From assembly GCA_016791085.1 (NCBI GenBank), contig JAEUNN010000542.1:1-10320 (forward strand): a stretch of 10,320 nucleotides of DNA, read 5' to 3'. Below, in pieces: positions 5,931 to 10,320 of the stretch (position 1 is the stretch's first letter; every line of letters starts with the position of its first letter). This DNA comes from Rhodocyclaceae bacterium. Lineage in GTDB: Bacteria; Pseudomonadota; Gammaproteobacteria; Burkholderiales; Rhodocyclaceae. The notes beneath the pieces were generated by a model that saw only the letters and a list, made by a program, of their open reading frames with translations, did no database searches and was not told the origin of the DNA. A program made the position numbers and the translations under genes.

Positions 5931-6152
5931 ATGACTTCTGTCATCGGTATGCCGAAAGTTATTGTCGCGGCCGCAAAACGCGCCGCGACGATTCCGAAAG
6001 TCGTAAATAAATTCAACGTTCCGTACGCGCGGCCCGGTCTGGACCACTGCGCGCGGCAAAACAGACAAATTCTGTCTCAGGACTTTCCCCAATACGGAAA
6101 CTCCGTAGCAACGACCGTCCCCGGTGGCGCGCGATGCAGACCATGTACATGA
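5931..6152 (+). CDS. Short ORF whose N-terminus resembles PntA (possible partial duplicate or leader ORF)
   Basis: A 73-codon frame upstream of pntA. AGGTGGGG lies 3 nt before its ATG, a stronger ribosome site than that of pntA. Residues 1-28 align without gaps to PntA 1-28 with 13 identities: VIGMPK against KIGIPR, and AAAKRAATIPKVVNKF (13-28) against AGEKRVATVPDVVEKL. Of the 13 shared residues, 5 have identical codons and 8 differ only at the third base, a pattern of divergence under protein-level constraint. After about residue 30 the similarity stops, apart from a short echo (SVATTVP) near residues 59-65. The tail has four Cys/His-type residues but no motif I recognise. It could be a truncated pntA paralogue, a decaying pseudogene, or a translated leader. 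No function can be assigned. Confidence 0.45.
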   Translation: MTSVIGMPKVIVAAAKRAATIPKVVNKFNVPYARPGLDHCARQNRQILSQDFPQYGNSVATTVPGGARCRPCT

Positions 6153-6203
6153 ATATGGCTGCAAGACCGTGACATCACGCTGAGCCCATCCGGTTCCGGT
6201 GCT

Positions 6204-6246
6204 CGTATGCCTGGTCATGCAGGGCCAGGGTACACCGGGACATACG
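6204..6246 (+). promoter_or_regulatory. Stem-loop in the pntA 5' leader
   Basis: CGTATG (6204-6209) pairs perfectly with CATACG (6241-6246). Inside, CCTGG (6210-6214) pairs with CCAGG (6225-6229), stacking directly on the 5' side of the outer stem. An alternative inner pairing is CCTG/CAGG (6210-6213 with 6220-6223). The fold ends about 26 nt before the pntA ATG and leaves the AAGGACAGG ribosome site free. A regulatory role is possible but unproven. Confidence 0.35.
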
Positions 6247-6272
6247 CTCAACTTATTCAAAGGACAGGTTAA
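6207..6272 (+). CDS. Possible 21-codon upstream ORF abutting pntA
   Basis: ATG at 6207 opens a 21-residue frame (begins MPGHAGPGY, ends QLIQRTG). Its TAA at 6270-6272 touches the pntA ATG at 6273. Its own ribosome site is weak (GGTG at 6198-6201). A stop directly against a start is a geometry that allows translational coupling. Such short frames also arise by chance, so this is tentative. Confidence 0.22.
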   Translation: MPGHAGPGYTGTYAQLIQRTG

Positions 6273-7856
6273 ATGCCACAAAAGATTGGAATTCCAAGGG
6301 AGTGCTACGCCGGTGAAAAGCGCGTAGCGACCGTTCCCGACGTCGTCGAGAAACTTATCAAGCTAGGTTTTTCGGTTGCCGTCGAGTCCGGGGCCGGCGA
6401 TGCGGCCAATTTTAGCGACGAAAGTTACCGCGCCGTCGGCGCACAAGTCGTCGACGGTGCGGCCGCGCTGTGGTCGGCCGCCGATATCGTATTCAAGGTG
6501 CGGCCGCCCACGCTGGACGAAGTGGCGCTCATGCGCGCCGGCCAAACCCTGATCGGGTACGTCTGGCCGGCGCAAAATCCGGATCTGATGCAGGCCCTGG
6601 CCGCGAAAAACGTGACCGTGCTGGCCATCGATTCGCTGCCGCGCACGCTGTCGCGCGCGCAGAAAATGGACGCCCTGACCTCGCAGGCCGGCGTGTCCGG
6701 TTACCGCGCGGTAATCGAGGCGGCCAACGCCTTCGGGCGCTTTTTCAACGGCCAGATCACGGCCGCCGGCAAGGTGCCGCCGGCCAAGGTGTTCATCGCC
6801 GGGGCCGGCGTGGCGGGGCTCGCCGCCATCGGCACGGCGGCCGGCCTGGGGGCCATCGTGCGCGCCAACGATACGCGCGCCGAAGTGGCCGACCAGGTGG
6901 TGTCGCTGGGCGGTGAATTCGTCAAGGTCGATTACGAAGAAGAAGGTTCGGGCGGCGGCGGCTACGCCAAGGTCATGTCCGAAGGCTTCCAGGCGGCGCA
7001 GCGCGAAATGTACGCCAAGCAGGCGCGCGAAGTCGACATCATCATCACTACCGCGCTGATACCCGGCAAACCCGCGCCGCGCCTCATCACCGCGGACATG
7101 GTGAAAAGCATGAGGCCGGGCAGCGTGATCGTGGACATGGCGGCCGAGCAGGGCGGCAACTGCGAACTTACCGTGCCCGGCGAAGCCGTGGTGCGCCATG
7201 GCGTGACCATCGTCGGCTATACCGACCTGGTGAGCCGGCTGGCCAAACAGTCCTCCACGCTGTATGCCACCAACCTGTTCCGCCTGGCCGAAGAACTGTG
7301 CAAAACCAAGGACGGCCAGATCAACGTCAATATGGAAGACGAGGCCATCCGCGGCCTCACGGTGATCAAGGAAGGCAGCATCACCTGGCCGCCGCCGCCG
7401 CCCAAACAGGTCGCGGCACCGCCCAAACCGGCCGCCAAGCCGGTTGCCGCGACCGAGAAAAAGTCCGCCCACGGCGGTTCCAGCGAGCCCTTGCCGGCTT
7501 CGACGCTGGCCACCGTGTTCGGCCTGGGTGCCGTGGCGTTCTGGTTCGTGGGCGCGTTTGCCCCGGCCAGTTTCCTGGCGCACTTCACGGTGTTCGTGCT
7601 GGCCTGTTTCGTCGGCTACATGGTGGTCTGGAACGTCACGCCGTCGCTGCACACGCCCTTGATGAGCGTGACCAATGCCATTTCCAGCATTATCTGTATC
7701 GGTGCGCTGGTGCAGATCGCCCCGCCGGAAATGGGCGGCATGCGTCCGGACGGCCTGATACGCTGGCTGGCCGTGGCCGGCATCGCGCTGACCGCGATCA
7801 ACATGTTCGGCGGCTTTGCCGTAACCCGGCGCATGCTCGCCATGTTCCAGAAATAA
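6273..7856 (+). CDS. pntA: PntA, proton-translocating NAD(P)+ transhydrogenase alpha subunit
   Basis: Alpha subunit (527 aa) of the inner-membrane transhydrogenase, which drives NADH + NADP+ to NAD+ + NADPH with inward proton flow. Domain I (about 1-370) binds NAD(H): IGIPRECYAGEKRVATVP at the N-terminus, MDALTSQAGVSGYRAVIEAA (132-151), the nucleotide fold GAGVAGLAAIGTA (177-189) and RANDTRAEVADQV (197-209). A proline/alanine-rich linker (about 372-408) leads to a C-terminal membrane part with four hydrophobic segments, including VVWNVTPSLHTPLMSVTNAIS (begins 451). This is the fused form, as in E. coli (about 510 aa), not the split PntAA/PntAB form. The ribosome site AAGGACAGG lies just upstream of the ATG. 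pntB follows after 10 nt, so the two are co-transcribed. Confidence 0.97.
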   Translation: MPQKIGIPRECYAGEKRVATVPDVVEKLIKLGFSVAVESGAGDAANFSDESYRAVGAQVVDGAAALWSAADIVFKVRPPTLDEVALMRAGQTLIGYVWPAQNPDLMQALAAKNVTVLAIDSLPRTLSRAQKMDALTSQAGVSGYRAVIEAANAFGRFFNGQITAAGKVPPAKVFIAGAGVAGLAAIGTAAGLGAIVRANDTRAEVADQVVSLGGEFVKVDYEEEGSGGGGYAKVMSEGFQAAQREMYAKQAREVDIIITTALIPGKPAPRLITADMVKSMRPGSVIVDMAAEQGGNCELTVPGEAVVRHGVTIVGYTDLVSRLAKQSSTLYATNLFRLAEELCKTKDGQINVNMEDEAIRGLTVIKEGSITWPPPPPKQVAAPPKPAAKPVAATEKKSAHGGSSEPLPASTLATVFGLGAVAFWFVGAFAPASFLAHFTVFVLACFVGYMVVWNVTPSLHTPLMSVTNAISSIICIGALVQIAPPEMGGMRPDGLIRWLAVAGIALTAINMFGGFAVTRRMLAMFQK

Positions 7857-7866
7857 GGAGACGACG

Positions 7867-9279
7867 ATGAGTGCCAGTCTTGCAGCCGTCTCCTATCTGG
7901 GGGCGACCATACTGTTTATCCTGAGCCTGGGCGGTCTGTCCAGTCCCGAAACCGCGCGCCGCGGCAACCTCTACGGCATTATCGGCATGGCCCTGGCCGT
8001 GGCCGCCACCGTGTTCGGCCCGCGCGTCACGCCGGGCGGCATAGGCTGGATAGTCATGGCGCTGGTGGTGGGGGGCGGCATCGGCTTTTACGCCGCCAAG
8101 GTCGTGAAAATGACGCAAATGCCCGAACTGGTTGCGCTCATGCACAGCCTGGTCGGTCTGGCCGCCTGCCTGGTGGGCTATGCCAGTTACGTCGATACTT
8201 CGATCGCGTTCACCGGTGTCGAGAAGTCCATCCACGAGGTTGAAATTTACGTCGGCATCCTGATCGGCGCGGTCACCTTCTCGGGCTCGCTGATTGCGTT
8301 CGGCAAACTGTCCGGCAAGATAGGCGGCAAGCCGCTGCTGTTGCCCGGCCGGCACTGGATGAATCTGGGCCTGTTGCTGGTGGTGATCTGGTTCGGCCGC
8401 GCCTTCCTGAACGCGCACGACGTGGCTTCCGGCATGACGCCCCTGATCGTGATGACCGTGATTTCGCTGATATTCGGCGTACACATGGTCATGGCCATCG
8501 GCGGCGCCGACATGCCGGTCGTGGTGTCCATGCTCAACAGCTATTCCGGCTGGGCGGCGGCGGCCACCGGCTTCATGCTGTCGAACGACCTGCTCATCGT
8601 GACCGGCGCGCTCGTAGGTTCTTCGGGTGCCATCCTGAGCTACATCATGTGCAACGCGATGAACCGCAACTTCATCAGCGTGATCGCCGGCGGCTTCGGC
8701 TCCGGCGCGCCGAAACCCGCGGCAGCCGCGAGCACCGAGCCGCAGGGTGAGGTGACGCCGGTGTCCGCCGAAGAAACCGCCGAACTGCTGCGCGACGCCA
8801 AGAACGTGATCATCGTTCCGGGCTACGGCATGGCGGTGGCGCAAGCGCAGCACACGGTGTGCGAAATCACCCGCCACCTGCGCGAAAAGGGCGTGAACGT
8901 GCGCTTCGGCATCCACCCGGTGGCGGGCCGCATGCCCGGCCACATGAACGTGCTGCTGGCGGAAGCCAAGGTGCCTTACGACATCGTGCTGGAAATGGAC
9001 GAAATCAACGAGGACTTCGGCGACACCGATGTTTCGATGGTGATAGGCGCCAACGACATCGTGAACCCGGCCGCGCAGGAAGACCCGTCCAGCCCCATCG
9101 CCGGCATGCCGGTGCTGGAAGTCTGGAAAGCCAGAACGTCCATCGTGATGAAGCGTTCCATGGCCTCCGGCTACGCCGGCGTGGACAATCCGCTGTTCTA
9201 CAAGGAGAACAACCGCATGCTGTTTGGCGACGCGCGGAAAATGCTGGACGAGGTGCTGGGCGCGCTGGTCAAGCACTGA
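7867..9279 (+). CDS. pntB: PntB, proton-translocating NAD(P)+ transhydrogenase beta subunit
   Basis: Beta subunit (470 aa) that completes the transhydrogenase with PntA. Residues 1 to about 275 are a chain of membrane helices forming most of the proton channel. His93 (in LVALMHSLVG) and Asp215 (in IGGADMPVVV) sit where the functionally important His91 and Asp213 of the E. coli subunit are found. After a short Ala/Pro-rich linker (281-300) comes the NADP(H)-binding domain III: VPGYGMAVAQAQ (317-328), GRMPGHMNVLLAEA (354-367), GANDIVNPAA (394-403) and KRSMASGYAGVDNPLF (429-444). Length fits the family (about 460). TAAGGAG, overlapping the pntA stop, provides the ribosome site. A strong terminator follows, so pntAB ends the operon. 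Confidence 0.97.
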   Translation: MSASLAAVSYLGATILFILSLGGLSSPETARRGNLYGIIGMALAVAATVFGPRVTPGGIGWIVMALVVGGGIGFYAAKVVKMTQMPELVALMHSLVGLAACLVGYASYVDTSIAFTGVEKSIHEVEIYVGILIGAVTFSGSLIAFGKLSGKIGGKPLLLPGRHWMNLGLLLVVIWFGRAFLNAHDVASGMTPLIVMTVISLIFGVHMVMAIGGADMPVVVSMLNSYSGWAAAATGFMLSNDLLIVTGALVGSSGAILSYIMCNAMNRNFISVIAGGFGSGAPKPAAAASTEPQGEVTPVSAEETAELLRDAKNVIIVPGYGMAVAQAQHTVCEITRHLREKGVNVRFGIHPVAGRMPGHMNVLLAEAKVPYDIVLEMDEINEDFGDTDVSMVIGANDIVNPAAQEDPSSPIAGMPVLEVWKARTSIVMKRSMASGYAGVDNPLFYKENNRMLFGDARKMLDEVLGALVKH

Positions 9280-9293
9280 AGCATCAAGCAATT

Positions 9294-9318
9294 CCCCGAC
9301 GGCCCCGTGCCGCCGGGG
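9294..9318 (+). repeat. Imperfect hairpin just after pntB
   Basis: CCCCGACGGC (9294-9303) pairs with GCCGCCGGGG (9309-9318) through nine base pairs and one A-C mismatch, with a 5-nt loop. It lies between the pntB stop and the intrinsic terminator. It may stabilise the 3' end of the message. There is no T-tract of its own. Confidence 0.4.
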
Positions 9319-9327
9319 GCAAGGCAC

Positions 9328-9358
9328 AGCCGTGCGGGCCAGCCCGCACGGCTTTTTT
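9328..9358 (+). terminator. Intrinsic (Rho-independent) terminator of pntAB
   Basis: AGCCGTGCGGGC (9328-9339) and GCCCGCACGGCT (9342-9353) form a perfect GC-rich stem. The central CA is too short to be the whole loop, so the top pair or two will be open. A run of six T follows (9353-9358). It begins about 50 nt after the pntB stop and is a textbook terminator on the plus strand. Confidence 0.93.
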
Positions 9359-9386
9359 GTTATCGGCCGCGGCCGGCGTACCCGCC

Positions 9387-9420
9387 GTAGGGCGCAATCC
9401 CCCAGGGAATTGCGCCGCAT
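9387..9420. repeat. Hairpin repeat of the GTAGGGCGCAAT...ATTGCGCC type
   Basis: GTAG is followed by GGCGCAAT (9391-9398), CCCCCAGGGA, and ATTGCGCC (9409-9416): an 8-bp perfect stem with an inner CCC/GGG pairing. I recall similar short palindromic units, with a GTAGGG start and a (T)GCGCA/TTGCGC stem, dispersed between genes in many proteobacteria. The class assignment is from memory, and only one copy is visible here. It lies between the pntAB terminator and the 3' end of the MFS gene, and could also serve as the 3' hairpin of that gene. Confidence 0.45.
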
Positions 9421-9471
9421 GTCACCCATGACCGCCGCGCCACGACAATCTTCCACGCGCCGCCGCAACAC

Positions 9472-10320
9472 TCAATCGCGACCGGCCGGCGTATGCCGGA
9501 ACGCCCGCCAGAGCGCCACATCGTAGGCGATTTTCAATACCCCGCAGGCCACCAGCGGCGCCGCCAGCCAGCCCGCCGCGAATAGGGCGCCGCCCAGGCT
9601 TGGCCCTGCCGCCGCGGCGAGGCTGCGCGGCACGGCCGTAAAACTTGCGGCCGCGGCGCGCTCGCCCGGCGTGACCACGGACATCACGAAAGCCCCGCGC
9701 GCCGGCACGTCCATTTGCGACAGCAGTGCGCGCACCAGCATCAATCCCAACGCCACATGGACATCCGCCACGAAAGCCGCGGCAATCAGACACAGGCTGG
9801 CCGGAATGTGCGTGAATACCATGGTATTCACGAGCCCGATGCGGCCGGCGAGCCGCGGCGCCGCGAGCTGCGACAAGGCCGAGCACAAGCCCGCCCAGAA
9901 AAAGAACGTGCCCGCCGCGGCCAGCGACAGATCGAAGCGCTGGAACAGCCAAAGCGCCAGCAATGCATTGACGGCCAGGCCGCCGGCGAAAGAATCCACG
10001 CAAAACAAGGCCGCCAGGCGCAGCACGATGGCGCGCGAGGGCCCCAGCGGCGTGGGCCGCTCGGCGCTTGCCTGCGGCAGTTCGGGCAAGCCGCGGTAGA
10101 GCACCCACACCGCGGCGCCGATGAGCCCATACACCACGAACATGGCGCGCAGGGCGTCCAGCCGGGACATGCCGGCCCACACCACCAGCCCATCCGGCAT
10201 AGCGGCCGCCAGCGCGCCCACCGCCGCGAATAGCGCACCGGTCAGGCTGTAGCGCGCGAATAGCGCCGTACGCGCCGCGCCGCGCGCGGCATCGGCGAGC
10301 CGTGCATGTTCCAGCGGCAG
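9472..10320 (-). CDS. MFS transporter, C-terminal part (N-terminus beyond right edge)
   Basis: The reverse strand is open from the right edge to a stop at 9472-9474, giving at least 282 residues of an inner-membrane major facilitator superfamily permease. The visible part starts with LEHARLADAARGAARTALFA, then RYSLTGALFAAVGALAAAMP (a membrane helix), and continues through about eight hydrophobic segments. A loop, SQMDVPARGAFVMSVVTPGE followed by RAAAAS, is characteristic of a group of proteobacterial MFS permeases. A typical MFS protein has about 400 residues and 12 helices, so roughly the first third is missing. A GTG at 10221 would not be the true start because the frame and similarity continue upstream to the edge. 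The substrate cannot be told. Confidence 0.85.
   Translation of the reverse strand: MPLEHARLADAARGAARTALFARYSLTGALFAAVGALAAAMPDGLVVWAGMSRLDALRAMFVVYGLIGAAVWVLYRGLPELPQASAERPTPLGPSRAIVLRLAALFCVDSFAGGLAVNALLALWLFQRFDLSLAAAGTFFFWAGLCSALSQLAAPRLAGRIGLVNTMVFTHIPASLCLIAAAFVADVHVALGLMLVRALLSQMDVPARGAFVMSVVTPGERAAAASFTAVPRSLAAAAGPSLGGALFAAGWLAAPLVACGVLKIAYDVALWRAFRHTPAGRD

Noticed and set aside
6061..6077. Small inverted repeat AGACA/TGTCT upstream of pntA
   Set aside because: Arms of five bases with a 5-nt loop are expected by chance, and nothing around it supports an operator.
5910..6281. 123-codon minus-strand frame in the corA-pntA spacer
   Set aside because: No recognisable motif, no ribosome site. 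It overlaps the start of pntA and the better-supported plus-strand short ORF.
7372..7500. Proline/alanine-rich stretch in pntA as a repeat or frameshift
   Set aside because: It is the normal flexible linker between the NAD domain and the membrane part of fused PntA proteins; the frame continues cleanly on both sides.
7798..9471. 557-codon open frame on the minus strand opposite pntB
   Set aside because: Shadow of pntB. The translation is His/Arg/Val/Gly-rich without motifs, and it crosses the pntAB terminator.

Overview
The window is GC-rich bacterial chromosomal DNA with conventional Shine-Dalgarno sites. It carries housekeeping and nitrogen-metabolism genes and shows no sign of prophage, insertion sequences, CRISPR or rRNA/tRNA genes. 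The gene set suggests a proteobacterium, most plausibly a betaproteobacterium or a relative (inference): assimilatory-type NirBD behind a sigma-54/NtrC promoter, a two-gene PntA/PntB transhydrogenase, CorA, a stand-alone PP2C phosphatase and an MFS permease.

Layout. Positions 1-2710 (minus): nirB and the start of nirD, which runs off the left edge. Positions 2711-3200: a long gene-free region holding the nirB control region, with a near-perfect NtrC palindrome, a consensus sigma-54 promoter and a GC-rich structured leader of about 170 nt. Positions 3201-3665 (minus): a MaoC-like hydratase. Positions 3854-4705 (plus): a PP2C-type Ser/Thr phosphatase, divergent from maoC across a 188-nt spacer that holds a perfect 17-bp palindrome. 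Positions 4742-5809 (minus): a CorA-type divalent-cation transporter, convergent with the phosphatase. Positions 5819-6272: a long 5' region before the pnt operon, with two short reading frames. Positions 6273-9279 (plus): pntA and pntB, closed by a strong intrinsic terminator. Positions 9359-9471: a short spacer with a hairpin repeat. Positions 9472-10320 (minus): the C-terminal part of an MFS transporter, open at the right edge.

How the genes work together. NirB and NirD form the NAD(P)H-dependent siroheme nitrite reductase that makes ammonium. The NtrC/sigma-54 signals indicate it is switched on by nitrogen limitation, so the enzyme here is probably assimilatory. PntAB uses the proton gradient to make NADPH from NADH. 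The other genes are single functions with no visible pathway link.

Most unusual signal. Upstream of pntA, a 73-codon frame with its own good ribosome binding site begins with about 28 residues that align without gaps to the N-terminus of PntA. There are 13 identities, and most codons for the shared residues differ only at the third base. This looks like an old, protein-constrained partial duplication or a leader ORF. A 21-codon frame then ends exactly one base before the pntA ATG. The rest of the window is ordinary in content, though its regulatory DNA is informative.
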